A stretch of DNA of 64,000 nucleotides from assembly GCA_021234155.1 (NCBI GenBank), contig JAJEKV010000130.1, positions 1,880,844 to 1,944,843 on the forward strand. Reading direction: 5' to 3'. The translations under genes were made by a program, and so were the position numbers. The stretch is from Isoetes taiwanensis (taxonomy: Eukaryota; Streptophyta; Lycopodiopsida; Isoetales; Isoetaceae). Shown one piece after another: positions 23,333 to 33,300 of the stretch (its first letter is position 1; the number at the start of each line of letters is the position of its first letter). Under the pieces are notes generated by a model, which ran no database searches, was not told where the DNA came from, and worked only from the letters and a program-made list of their open reading frames with translations.

Positions 23333-24862
23333 GCTATAACAAGAGAGGATGCAAGAACAGAAGAAGAGAAAGAACTGTTTGCTGGCATCACTGTAGTGCC
23401 CCATGAAGTTTTGACGGTTGCTGAGGAATGGTACTGGTGCATAGAGATAGGGAATATTCACCCTGGGTCCCAGACAAACCACCTCAAAAAAGGATCTTTT
23501 GCTTTTTTTTGCAAGAGAGGGACAGAAAAAATGAACTTCGGCGGTATCGCCATCGACATGGAGGTCTCTGATAACAATCATGACTTCCTCATTGATGTTG
23601 AAGACACCGTAGATCGGGCTTTAGTCCGCTTATAAGGTTCCACTTTCTAGCTACGAGCCATGTATGATGAACGCAAGTATAAAGGAAAGCCCACAATCTT
23701 TAGCTCATAGAGGATGGGCGCTTAGACTCATATGAAAGTTTAGAGCGCTCGGGCATCAAATCAAGAACTGATATCTTGGATGGCTACTACACTCGTCGGT
23801 GATGGATATTAGAACACAAAGCGAACAGGTCGAAAGCAATCGCTCACGGAGTATCAAGGCAAAACCAACCTAAAGTATAACGATACTAAGTGGCTTAAGT
23901 CTAGATACAAGAAGAGTGAGACAGCACAAGCGCAAGCGCCAGCGCCCATGGAGACACTGACAGCCAAAGAAGAAGGCGAGGACACCTGCTCCAGCTATTC
24001 CCAAGAAAGCTGCCCCTAAACTTGTATTGGGTGGAACGTCGAGAACACAGCAAGGTCGCCCGAACAGTCGTCCGAAGAGGAACCCTCTAAACGCCCAGGA
24101 CAACATTTAGCTAGTCCGTCCAAGAGGCACAAGCGGGACATCTCACCACAAAGCCCAAATAGTTCGGAGAGGGAGTCTTTGTCTGCTTCTTCAATCAAAG
24201 AACGGAGACTAGCCCCGCAGATCGTGGAAGTTCACTCCATCCGGTGGCGGCGTCACACTGAGAGAGCGAACATGAGTTGTCACAGAGCCATTGCAAGCAT
24301 CAAGCTAGGAGAGAATCTACCCTCCGGGGGGTGGGCTTTGAGATTGAAGTCGATGTGTTCAAGATGCATAAAGCCCCGGCAAATATGACTTGTAGGGTCA
24401 TAAGTCCAGAGCACTTGGACACTCTCTACGAATCGTTTATCAGCCATCGGATGCACCCTCCCTCGTGGCGATGTCGTCCGCTCGATCCAAAGACGTGGCG
24501 AACAATTAAGTGGAAGAAGGCGGAGGATCTTGCAAAATGCAGAATTTTGATTGTCAATGGCAACCATATCGACCACCTTGCTCAACCGCTTGTCACACAC
24601 AAGCTTTGCATGGCCTCCCAAAGAAAGCACTTGGCGTAACCGATATTCTTTTCTATGCCAAAAGGAAATGCCGAAACCCCGCAGAAATCTCACAAAGAAT
24701 CGAGTAATGCTCGCGGTTACCCGTGAGAATAATGACATAACAAAGAAGACTATACGAAGGCGAAGTATTCTTCAAGAAATTTAGCAGCTTCGAAACCAGT
24801 GGGCATTCTACGGGAAGCCTAAGAAGGGCAAACGCGGGCACTCCGTCGGTGGAGCTTATTCT
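23333..24862 (+). pseudogene. Exon with ParB-like segment (split gene, damaged)
   Basis: The frame opens exactly after the acceptor and runs to a stop at 23635, giving ITVVPHEVLTVAEEWYW and NHDFLIDVEDTVDRALVRL. Coding resumes after frame changes with a basic, Ser-rich, nuclear-signal-like part (about 24050-24180, SKRHKRD). At 24325-24620 comes RVISPEHLDTLYESF, a PPSW region, then ILIVNGNH at about 24543-24566. A predicted L-Y-E-S-F helix followed by a G-N-H loop resembles the ParB/Srx nuclease fold (usual loop GxxR or GNHR). The exon ends in GHSVGGAYS at a GTGAGT donor (24863). Function is inferred only. Another GNH-containing fold is possible. Confidence 0.45.
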
Positions 24863-25201
24863 GTGAGTGCTCTTCAACCATTATTTTGACGGTTAAATTG
24901 CTATCGGCAGCATTGCCAATTAGGCGCCAGCCCAATTTCTCGACCGCACTCTTGTGTTCAAATTAGCGGGCCTCAATTTGAGCCCGTTAACCGAACTCAA
25001 ATTGGGCCCATGTAAATTTACTGAAACGAGTGCAAATTACCAAAGCTATTTGGGACCCGCCAGGAAATTAAACCCTCCCAGAACGAGTTGATGTCGAGCG
25101 ATACGAAATGGGCGGGCACCTAATTTGGGACTGCTAGTGCAGGCAAATTTGGCTTATGTGTATGGGCCTTATCTAATGCCTTCTGCGTCATGTAGGATTA
25201 G
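24863..25201 (+). other. Intron 2 of the same gene
   Basis: The donor is TCT/GTGAGTGC and the acceptor GGATTAG/GTGGCTG, joining GGAYS to VAVALQTIKK in phase zero. Stops occur throughout the interior. It is 339 bases long and carries palindrome cluster 2. Confidence 0.55.
24917..25126. repeat. Palindrome cluster 2, degenerate copies
   Basis: Decayed copies stand at 24917-24938 (AATTAGGCGCC then AGCCCAATTT), 24958-24979, 24996-25019 and 25105-25126 (AAATGGGCGGGCACC then TAATTT). They share the AAATTGGGC arm with cluster 1 but carry several mismatches. Confidence 0.75.
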
Positions 25202-25265
25202 GTGGCTGTCGCGCTGCAAACAATTAAAAAGGCAACTATGCGTGACTACGACTACTTTGTATATC
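25202..25265 (+). CDS. Exon 3 start, cut by an insertion
   Basis: The frame reads VAVALQTIKKATMRDYDYFVY before a T run begins. It is in phase with the previous exon across intron 2. The insertion that starts at 25266 truncates it, and its continuation has not been located with certainty to the right. Confidence 0.4.
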
Positions 25266-25560
25266 CCTTTTTTTTTTTTCTGAAGGCAAGGTTTTTATGT
25301 TTTTATTAATAATATAATATGTAAATACACATTTATTTCTAGCTCCATAGTAGCCTCGATAGCCTAAACATTTAAGTACAATCCACCGGGTGTATGGAAT
25401 AAAATCACGGAAAGCACCATTACAATAATCCATCCTCGGCTGATCTGATATACACGAAGATGAGACCCCTTTAAGATCCGCCTCCAAAATGCCAGTGGAC
25501 AAGAACAAACAAAGTGGAAGCTTCATCCCTCGCGTTAACTCGGCCCATACACTATCTATA
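25266..25560 (-). mobile_element. Probable LINE or retrocopy 3' end
   Basis: On the minus strand the segment ends with TAATAAAAACATAAAAACC, a short spacer CTTGCCTTCAG and then 13 A. This is a polyadenylation signal followed by a poly(A) tail at the insertion edge. Upstream sequence gives YRGYYGARNKCVF, of no recognised family. The 5' limit and target-site duplication are not clear. Confidence 0.45.
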
Positions 25561-25642
25561 TCACAGTACTACTGGAAGAATAAAAACACTTTTTCCAATT
25601 TCTCGTACTTAAAGAGTGTTATTCTCACCTTCTTCTTTGAGA

Positions 25643-27576
25643 CTAGTAATGGTACCCGGCGTTCTTGGCGTAAAGTTGAGAGCCCTTGTAAATGTTTTGG
25701 GCTATATAATTGAGAAAAAGCCCTACACCTTTCTCTTTTCTTTCCATTTCTCTTTTGCTCTATCCCGTATTTCATTTTTTCTTATTTTCTATACACTTTT
25801 CTTTTTCTTTTCAGTTTTTTCCCATTTTTTTCGTATATGTTTCCTTGTTTCCCCACCCCTTTCCTTCCTTTCCCTCTTTCCTTTTTCCGATAACCTTTTT
25901 CCCTTTCCTTTTCCTCCTTTCCCCACACTTTCCTTCTTCTCCTTTTTCCATGCCCTTCTCCTTTTCCCTTCACCCTTTTCCATGCCTTATCTTTTCCCCA
26001 CCCTTTTTCCATGCCTTCCCTTTTCCTCAATCTTTTAGTCTTTCGCTTTTTTCCATGCCTATTTTCCCTTATCTTTTCCTCCATTTCCCAGCCTTTCACT
26101 CTTCCTTATTTTGGGTGCCCTTTTCTCCTCCCTTTTTCTTTTTCCCCTCCCGTTTCCCATGCCCTTTTTACCTTCCCTTTTCCCATCTCCTCACCCTTTC
26201 TCCCTTCCCCTTTTCTATGTTCCCTTTTTCTCTTTCCTTTTCCTATTTTCCTCTTTTTTTTTTCCCATGCCCTCTCCCCCTTTTCCCCTTTTTCCTCCTT
26301 TTTTCTTTTTCATTTCTCTTCTCTTACGCCCTTTTCCCTTTCCTTTTTTTCCACCCCTTTCTTCTTTCCATTTTTCCTGTGCTTTCCTTTTCCTCCTTTT
26401 CCCACCCTTTCCCACTTCTTTTTTTCCCGTGTGATTTTTTCTTCTTTTTCCCCTTTTTTTTTCTTTTCCTTTTCCCATGTTTTCTTCCCCTTTCTCCTTT
26501 GCTCCCCCGCTTCTCTTCCCTTTTCCCTTTCCTAATGGATATTTTTTTCTTTTTTTCTTCTTTTCCGATCCTTTCCTCGTGCTCTTTTTCCTTCCTTTTC
26601 TTTTCCTTTTCCCTTTTCCCATACCTTTCCACATTTGTTTTCTTTTCTTATTTTCCTATACTCATTTTCCTCTTTTCCCCACCTTTCTCTCTTCCCTTTT
26701 TTTTTCCTTTTCTTTTTTTCTATTTCTCCGCCATTTTCCTCTTCCCTTTTATCTCATGCCCTTTCCCCCTTCCCTTTTCTTGTTTCCCTTTTTCCCTTTT
26801 TCTCATGCCTTTTTTTTAGGTTCCCTTTCCCCCTTTTTCCTTTCCTTTTTCTTTCTTCTCACTTTCCCTTATTTCTTCCCTTCTCCCCATCCTTTTCTTG
26901 TTCTCCCTTTTCCCCTCTTTCTCATTTTCCCAATCTTTTACTCTTCCCCTTTTCTCGATGCGTTTTTTTCCTTCCATTTCCCTCTCTCTTTTTCGTTTTC
27001 CTTTTCCTTTTTCTTTTTCTTTTCTTTTTCCTTTTCCTTTTCCTTTTCCTTTTTTTCCCTTCCCTTTTCCTCTTTCTTCAACGCTTCTCTTTTTCTCCCT
27101 TTTCCCATGCCCTTTTTTTCTTCCATTTTTCTATGCTTTTTTTCTCCTCCCTTTTCCCCTTTCTTCAATCTTTCCTTCTTCCTTTTTTTCCCGTGCCCTT
27201 TCCTCTTCCCTTTACCACTTTATCTCTTCCCTTTTCCCTCGTGCCCTTTCCCCAAGTACCTTTTCCACCTCCCCTTTTCTTTCTTCTTTCCCTCTTCATT
27301 TTTTCATTCCTTTTTCTCTTCTCTTATCCCCACCCTTTTCCCTTTGCTTTTCTCCCTTTTCCCGTGCCTTTTTGCCCTTCACATTCTCTTTTGTCTCTTC
27401 CCTTTTCCTTTCCCCCCTTTTCCCTTTACCCTTTCCCCTTAAGAGATCAAAGTACGACCAATCATGGTGGTGGTAAGTCGTGCAATAAATCTCGGCCTTC
27501 GGATGCACTCAGATGATCTCGACCATTCAAATTAGGGCTTGATCCAAGAATTACGGTATAACATTATAATATAAGA
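25643..27576 (-). mobile_element. Non-autonomous Helitron A with polypurine body
   Basis: On the minus strand it starts TCTTATATTATAATGTTATA after a host A (27577 complement). It ends with a decayed hairpin (CGCCAAGAACGCCGGGT) plus ACCATTACTAG before a host T. That is the 5' TC and 3' hairpin-CTRR layout of Helitrons, inserted between A and T with no duplication. About 130 bases at each end match Helitron B in inverted orientation. The body is one strand-pure purine tract. It encodes no helicase, so it would need an autonomous partner. It lies between exon 3 and the methyltransferase-like exon. Confidence 0.85.
25725..27445 (-). repeat. Polypurine tract of Helitron A (pyrimidines on + strand)
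   Basis: About 1.7 kb of C and T on the plus strand. The pattern is TTTTCCC units with regular interruptions reading CCATGCC. On the minus strand this is GGGAAAA with GGCATGG. The long Phe/Pro/Ser and Lys/Gly/Glu frames here are artefacts. Confidence 0.95.
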
Positions 27577-28949
27577 TATAGATGCAAAGGCCTCTCCCCA
27601 ATGGGATGGTCCACCTTCACTTCACTGCCCATGAACACTTGCAATGGGTTTCCTCTTCCCTACGCTCTACCAACTGGATGAAAAAAATAAACACCATTCA
27701 ACCTGCTAGCATTTGTAAGAACATGTGGCCTCCGTCAATGTTCTCCTAGAATCACTTGCTTGAGGCCCGATTGCTTTCATGATGCACTCTTCAAATCCAC
27801 ACCTCCTTTTCAGCTGGGATGAAAGAGGTCAACATGAAAGAACTAGGCTCCATCCAAGTTACATGCCATCACATCTATAACAAATGGGGGCTTGAACAAA
27901 GCAGAGAATCTTTGCCACATGCACCCAAAGACCTCCACATCAAAGAGGATCGCTCAAGCTAAAGTCCACCATTCTTGAGAAGTCTCTTTGCTCACCCACA
28001 CATAGGGGACTGCTCAGGACCAACCCCCACACTAAATATATTCCAAAACTACTCCACCACCGGATAGACCTCTTTTGCCAAGAATCATACCTTAGATCTT
28101 TGGTGAATAATTCCAACTTACTCATCTTGGTGAGCCCAATGCATGCTGAGATAAGATATGTGATATACCCCAAAGCTGAATCTAATCACATTAGTGAACA
28201 TCAGGACTAGGACTGCACATTTCTTGTTCTTGCTTGCCCCAACTGAAACCTAACACAATAACACATAATCTTTGAACAGAAAATGTCCTTCCATGTTTAA
28301 AGCGGAAACACAAATCAAATGGTATTGCTCTAGCATCTGCCCGGAGTAAAACGAATAATCAGAATAAGTTGAAGTCCCTAAGCTGCAATAAGTGCAGCAG
28401 ATCCTTGCTATACTCTGACACCTTACCGTCTAGTACCCCCCTGGCTGCGGTGGGTGCAACGAATCCTTACTTCTGATGAAGTCTGATCGTCTAAGCTACG
28501 ATGAAGTCTGGCATATCGGTCTAAATCAAAAAAATCGGCCCCAAGGCACACATCCGAAAGGGAATAAAATATACCATTATGATTTGGGCTCCTCCATAGC
28601 AAACAGAGCTAACAAAGCCGCATACGTAGATGCATGATTGGCTTCCCATTCTAGTTAAAAGCGTGGAAGGAGACATCGGCTGTTCTAACCTCGGTCTTGT
28701 GCTTAGGATTCTTGAGCTAAAGGCGAGCTGAAATAAAACCCCTTTGCCACAGGTCTGAATCGTTGGGGCTCAGCAGCATGCTCCAATCCACGAAAAAACT
28801 ACAAAAACATAGAAGCCAGTGGTCAAGGATGATTTCCGACCACTCCTCCAGCAGAAATGTGAGGATTCTTTATCTCTACGCGAGATGGGCGCCGCCCACT
28901 GCACGCCGCCCTAAAAAACGCAACCTAACCCTAACATTCTCTTGTATAG
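27577..28949. other. No gene identified; probably intron of the split gene
   Basis: Only short frames occur. Splice-like CCACAG and TTGTATAG acceptors at about 28755 and 28949 precede the methyltransferase-like exon. The stretch may be intron DNA holding older insertions. Confidence 0.35.
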
Positions 28950-29940
28950 AGTGGTCCTTTGTGGCACGAAGTTGCCCAGTTATTTTACGAAGACCGTTTG
29001 AAGGATGAGAAGGGAGAAAAAATTGAAGTGAAAGATAGGCTCAGACTTTTTACCAACAATTTCTGTCGCCCATTAAAGTCCATGCATCCTCTAGATCTGC
29101 AAAGGCTGATGAAGGAGATCAAGGATGGCACCACATTCCTGAAGGGAAGCAAGGATTATACTGGGAGACGTACCGTGAAAAGTCGAGCCCTAGAGCTGAA
29201 AAGAAGATTGGAACAATGGAGGGGCCCTTGTCGGATACATGAAGAAAGTGAAGAAACTTCCTTTTCAAGACATGCCTGCCCTTGAGGCAAGCTCATCCCA
29301 TATTCACAGAGACTTTGATGCTTATATTTCGCCAGGTGATGTCCAGTGGATGGGCAGAAGGACGCAAAGAGATGGAGAAGGAAAGCTTTTGAGTCCCCTC
29401 TACGGCAAAGTAGACGAATATCTTCTTGGGCCAGTTGAGGGAGGGTGGCAAATCGTTCAAATGTTTCCACGTTAGTCCACTAGGTTTGTCTTGTGAAGCG
29501 TGGTGAACACCACCGCCCGCTTGGTTGCGACTTCAGATATCTGAAGAAATGGGCAAAGGAAGATTATGAAAAATTCCTTGACCAGCTTAGCACGATGGCG
29601 GACCAGCAAGACTTTCTTTGGATAGCTATATTTATTACGCCGGACCGCCTCAATGAGTGCCTATCTGCCATGAAGACAATAGACGGTGGCAGCCGTGTTT
29701 GGGTTGGTTCCTACCAGGATCCCCCAGCTAGAACTGCTTCTACCTCTAGAGTCCGAGAGTTGCAATGTCTTGTCCTGCTAATGTATGTTGCCAGAGACGC
29801 AGCGGCTCCGCCATCTGTACAGGAAATAAATATTTGCTTCGCCAATTCCGACCATCCTAAGCAATATGCTAAGTTTCCCAAGCATTTGCGAGGAAAATAG
29901 GACATCGAAAAGAATTTGCCTGATCATGAGTGTGCAGCAG
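28950..29940 (+). pseudogene. Exon with YQDPP motif (methyltransferase-like, part 1)
   Basis: The frame opens right after TTGTATAG (28949; in-frame TAG before it) with SGPLWHEVAQLFYEDRLKDEKG, then a Lys/Arg-rich helix region. After a shift near 29235 comes KKLPFQDMPALEASSS. After another near 29475 comes YLKKWAKEDYEKFLDQL, then FLWIAIFITPDRLNECL and VGSYQDPPARTAS (about 29700-29745). The D-P-P could be motif IV of an amino-methyltransferase (usual form D/N/S-P-P-Y/F/W; here the last residue is Ala). The exon ends CAGCAG at the GTATGC donor (29941). Two frame changes mean it is damaged or misassembled. Confidence 0.45.
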
Positions 29941-30029
29941 GTATGCATTTCAAATTGGGCGCCCGCCGAATTTTGTTGTTGACTATGAGTGTTTCTATCA
30001 TTTGTTTTCCCCTGCGGCTTTATTGGCAG
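29941..30029 (+). other. Short intron containing a palindrome
   Basis: The donor is CAG/GTATGC. A T-rich stretch leads to the acceptor TTATTGGCAG/ATG. Total length is 89 bases. The palindrome at 29951-29974 (AAATTGGGCGCCCGCC then GAATTTTG, opposite orientation to most copies) fills the part just after the donor. Confidence 0.65.
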
Positions 30030-30897
30030 ATGGAGTCCTTGGTCGCAAAGGGGTGCGGCCAGGGGGGGGAGTACTGGCCCGAATCGGTTGAAAGTAGGAC
30101 GTGCACCTATCTAATACAGAAGTTGGTGTTGGAAAGTTGCACTGTTCTCGACTTCTTCTCCGGTGGTGCTTTTAGCCGAGCTGCAGTGATTAAGTGTGCG
30201 AGGGCTATAAAACATTGTCTTTTGAGACAGGCGAGAAGCTGGAAATTAAGCTTGTACAGATATTCGAGCAACTCGATGTCATGTTAGACGAGAAAAAATC
30301 AAGAGCTCGGGCACTACAAAAGATCAAAGAAGGAAAGAAGAAGGCCTCTACTTCCAAAAATTCTCCTCAGCCTAGGCTTCACCTCTCTGAGACACCTTGT
30401 CCGTTCTCCTCTACAACCATAACCGAAGTGCAATCCATTCTGAGACAGGACAAGAGCTCCATTCAGCTAGAGCTCAAAAGGGCAGCGGCCCTTGGCTCTC
30501 AGGATTTGGAACTATTTAGAAGAAGAAAAGAGAACATCAACGCGACCGGGCGAGGGACCGCGACCGGGTGAATACTCGGGACATGATTGAGGCGACCTCA
30601 AAGTTCAAGAAGAGGTTCTTTGGGGATCCCGAGTCCGCTGCTTATCATGGAAACTCAGGAAGAGGACAATCAGGATGGAGAGGATGTGGTCCCCAACACA
30701 TTGAACAGTCAAGATGGAGAGGAAGAGGTCGCGAACACAGAAGACAATTAGGGTGCAGATGAGGAGAATGAGGAACTGGGCTCCGAAGATTTTAGGCAAA
30801 GAATGGAAAAGATCAAAGAGGCAGCACAACAACCTCCGCTCCAGCATGAAGAACCAGCAAGGAGCATTCAGAAGAGGTGCCTCCAGACGAATGAGGG
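30030..30897 (+). pseudogene. Exon with VLDFFSGG motif (methyltransferase-like, part 2)
   Basis: After the intron the frame gives EYWPESVESRTCTYLIQKLV then TVLDFFSGGAFSRAAV (about 30140-30190) and, after a shift, ETGEKLEIKLVQIFEQL. R-T-x-x-L-I followed by VLDFFSGG matches the order motif X then motif I (VLDPFxGSG) of class-beta DNA amino-methyltransferases, where D-P-P-Y comes earlier in the chain, as here. The SAM-binding Gly-rich loop is GGAF rather than GSGT. A Lys-rich coiled-coil part and an acidic tail (DNQDGEDVV, EENEELGSED) follow, to a TGA at about 30896. Substrate and activity are unknown. The frame is broken at about 30215 and 30575. Confidence 0.5.
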
Positions 30898-31301
30898 ATC
30901 TATGATTTCAAAATATGGGAAATATGTTATGAACATTTGTAATTACTTCTTTTTCAGAAATGATAATGTTGCCTTCATTTCCTTGTCTTTAAAATTCTCT
31001 AGTTTTATTTTGCTAACCAAATTGGGCGGGAAGCAAATTTGTTACCGTGAGAAACTAAAACCTTTAGTTTAATTTATTTCAACACCAATCTTGTTGTCTG
31101 TTAACTTGAGAGTTTATCCTTTTCGGCCGAGAAATTGGGCGTTTCAATTTGTGCCGTGAGGTGAAGTGGAATTGAAGAAAAAGGGGAGGTCGAGGAGCAC
31201 AACGTTACAAACTACTCAGGTTCGATGCTTCCTTATATCATTATATCATCAAAACCTTATATCATTACATCCTTATATCATTACATCCTTATATCACAGG
31301 T
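30898..31301. other. 3' flank of the split gene with two palindromes and a tandem repeat
   Basis: No coding region. AAATTGGGCGGG with AAGCAAATTT is at 31018-31040 and GAAATTGGGCGTTTCAATTT at 31131-31150. Both are decayed members of the palindrome family. Confidence 0.6.
31230..31297. repeat. 16-bp tandem repeat CCTTATATCATTACAT
   Basis: About four units, the last two exact, flanked on both sides by CAGGTTC. A small minisatellite. Confidence 0.9.
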
Positions 31302-31493
31302 TCACTCATCATCAACACCTGCTGCGGTGATGGGATTCAGCTCATAGATCTCTTGATCAGGTAGCCAGATTATGTGGATCACTACACGAGTTTGCCTGAG
31401 GCAACGAATCTCAGGACCATCCGCTAACATTTGCAGATGGGGATCAAGTTTGACACCGTTCATCACGCATTCACAAAGATCCTTGTAGATCAT
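31302..31493 (-). CDS. Short ORF, paralogue 1 of a head-to-head pair
   Basis: 63 codons from an ATG at 31493. The frame is open upstream for another 25 codons to a stop beside the TATA box, with no earlier ATG. Key phrases are MIYKDLCECVMNGVKLDP near the start and VVIHIIWLPDQEIYEL near residue 38. The plus-strand ORF at 32336-32571 repeats both phrases with the same spacing, so sequence has been kept at protein level in two copies. Family unknown. A TATA box about 85 bases upstream suggests it is transcribed toward the split gene. Confidence 0.5.
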   Translation of the reverse strand: MIYKDLCECVMNGVKLDPHLQMLADGPEIRCLRQTRVVIHIIWLPDQEIYELNPITAAGVDDE

Positions 31494-31576
31494 GGAGCAC
31501 TTGATGGTTCGCGACGTGTTTCGGGCGAGGAGGCAAGGATGCCATGGGAGATGAATGACCTCACCGAGTGGAGCTC

Positions 31577-31602
31577 TTTATAGTGAGGTAAAATTATTGA
31601 TG
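31577..31602 (-). promoter_or_regulatory. TATA box and CATCAATAATT block of paralogue 1
   Basis: On the minus strand CATCAATAATTTTACC is followed by CTCACTATAAAGAG. The paralogue on the plus strand has the same CATCAATAATT at the same distance before its TATA box. Confidence 0.55.
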
Positions 31603-32256
31603 TGAATTATTGGTGTAGATTATTGGCGGATTGTAGCGTGTACAAGTATCATGTACGCGGTAATGCCATGTACCACATCATCAATCATTCTGGCGCAAAT
31701 TGGTGGGCTTCAATTTCAAGCCTTGAGGGATGGAGATTAATATTGTTTCACGTGAGTCATATACAAGACAAGTGTAATAGTTTATCTCTAAGAACTTTGT
31801 ATTACACAAAGAAGTGTGATTGGCGCTGGATACTCACACAATCGATTAAAACAACATGACAAGCATTGATTTAGGGGACTCTTCGAGTCATTGTCACGAG
31901 CACCCCAGTGATCTTTTCTATCATGTACATTTGGTGCTCTCTATTCCATATCAGATGGATGATAACATCGAAGGGATCAGGATAATGGCGAGGATTCAGG
32001 AGCGCGGTGGTCATCCGCCTTCCATCGGTATCTCTTCGCAAGACCGCTTTTTGAAGTTTTCATGATTCATCTTGCGGTAATGGAATCAATGTCAGACCAG
32101 AATGAGACCACATGGCTAGACGCTTGGTAAAATTTGATGGACGAAATTGGTTTTGATATATTTATACCCACCATAATTATTGATGGTATTGTCTGAAAAG
32201 GTTATTGGATATACATACTACCATTATATACACCCAATAATGTTGCTACAGCTTGT
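31603..32256. other. Shared intergenic region between the paralogues
   Basis: Divergent promoter region. A degenerate palindrome copy is at 31696-31717 (GCAAATTGGTGGGC then CAATTTC). No gene seen. Confidence 0.4.
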
Positions 32257-32282
32257 CATCAATAATTCCATGCCTATAAATA
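32257..32282 (+). promoter_or_regulatory. TATA box and CATCAATAATT block of paralogue 2
   Basis: CATCAATAATT at 32257-32267 and TATAAATA at 32275-32282, matching the minus-strand promoter at 31577-31602. Confidence 0.6.
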
Positions 32283-32335
32283 TAGCCTCATTCGAAAGTG
32301 CACAAAGACATTCCTTTGCTATGTCTCACCGGGTC

Positions 32336-32571
32336 CGCTAGACTTCTTCAGAGGGTCAAATCTTGACACCCCCTCACTTGCCTTATGACTTTCACGATCT
32401 TCATGCATGCATCTTGAAAGGATCACCCTTGATCCCCTCGCCATACGGTATAGCTACTTGGTCGAAAAGAAAGACTCCCCGGCGAAGTACCATGTTACTA
32501 TCCATATTGTTTGGGTTCCGGAGCGCGAGGCTTATGAGATTGATAAAATCACCAATAATTATAATCTCTGA
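32336..32571 (+). pseudogene. Short ORF, paralogue 2, one frameshift
   Basis: One frame gives LPYDFHDLHACILKGSPLIP (about 32378-32437). After a single shift the +1 frame gives AKYHVTIHIVWVPEREAYEI up to a TGA at 32569. These match MIYKDLCECVMNGVKLDP and VVIHIIWLPDQEIYEL of the minus-strand paralogue. The shift means it is a pseudogene or carries a sequencing error. Confidence 0.5.
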
Positions 32572-32693
32572 GTCATGTATTTCCTAACTTTATATGATAT
32601 AACTGTGTTGTGCATCTATCAGTTGTTATCATTCAGTTGTTATCTTCGTTTCTAATCTAGTTTGTATCATTTTCCATTCGCCAGTAACTCCAT

Positions 32694-33160
32694 GAAATTG
32701 GGCGTAGCCCATTTCTTTCGGAGGTCTCATGGAATTCCCAAGGCAAAGTGGGCCACCAATTAAGCCGAAGCTTCCAAGGAGCTTTGTTCGACAATTCCAA
32801 GAGCAAAGTGGGCGGGCGTCCAATTTGCTCTGGAGGACTGGAGGTAACTTTCATCAGATCATCTCCATGACAAAGTGGGCGGGCGCCCAATTTGTCGGGG
32901 GTGGCATCGGGAAAGCTTTGTTCAGACAATTCCAAGAGCAAAGTGGGCGGGCACCCAATTTGCTCTGTAGGACTGGAGGTAACTTTCATCAGATCATCTC
33001 CGTGGACAAAGTGGTGGGCAGAACAATTTGTCGGGGGCCTCGAAAAGCTTTGTTCAGACAATTGGCGAGAAAGTGGGCAGCGCCCCAATTTGCCACGGAG
33101 GACTGAGGTAACTTTCATCAGACCATCTCCTAGACAAAGTGGGCGGGCGCCCAATTTCTT
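32694..33160. repeat. Palindrome array with about 135-bp composite period
   Basis: Seven palindromes lie at 32694-32715, 32800-32831, 32869-32896, 32935-32966, 33005-33032, 33064-33093 and 33133-33160. Two types alternate: one flanked by AGAGCAAA and TTTGCTCT, the other by GACAAA and TTTGTC. Between them run GGAGGTAACTTTCATCAGAT and AAGCTTTGTTCAGACAATT. Left arms here read AAAGTGGGCGG, so one base pair (G opposite A) is mismatched in each. Confidence 0.93.
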
Positions 33161-33300
33161 GGGGATAGCCTCCAGATGTTACTTTATCAATGTAGACAAG
33201 AAGCATTCTATTCATATAGGAATGTAGTACATGGCTGGAGTACATAGATAATAAAAAGAACTAAACATCATGCCTCGAAAGAGATAGTTGAACATAAACA

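Noticed and set aside
25710-27516. Very long Phe/Pro/Ser-rich and Lys/Gly/Glu-rich reading frames
   Set aside because: They exist only because the DNA is a strand-pure purine tract with few possible stop codons; the same happens at 33.4-35.1 and 45.0-47.0 kb in Helitrons B and C. No domain is present.
32694-33160. CRISPR array
   Set aside because: Units are palindromes with conserved spacers that also repeat. There are no unique spacers and no cas genes, and the genome is eukaryotic.
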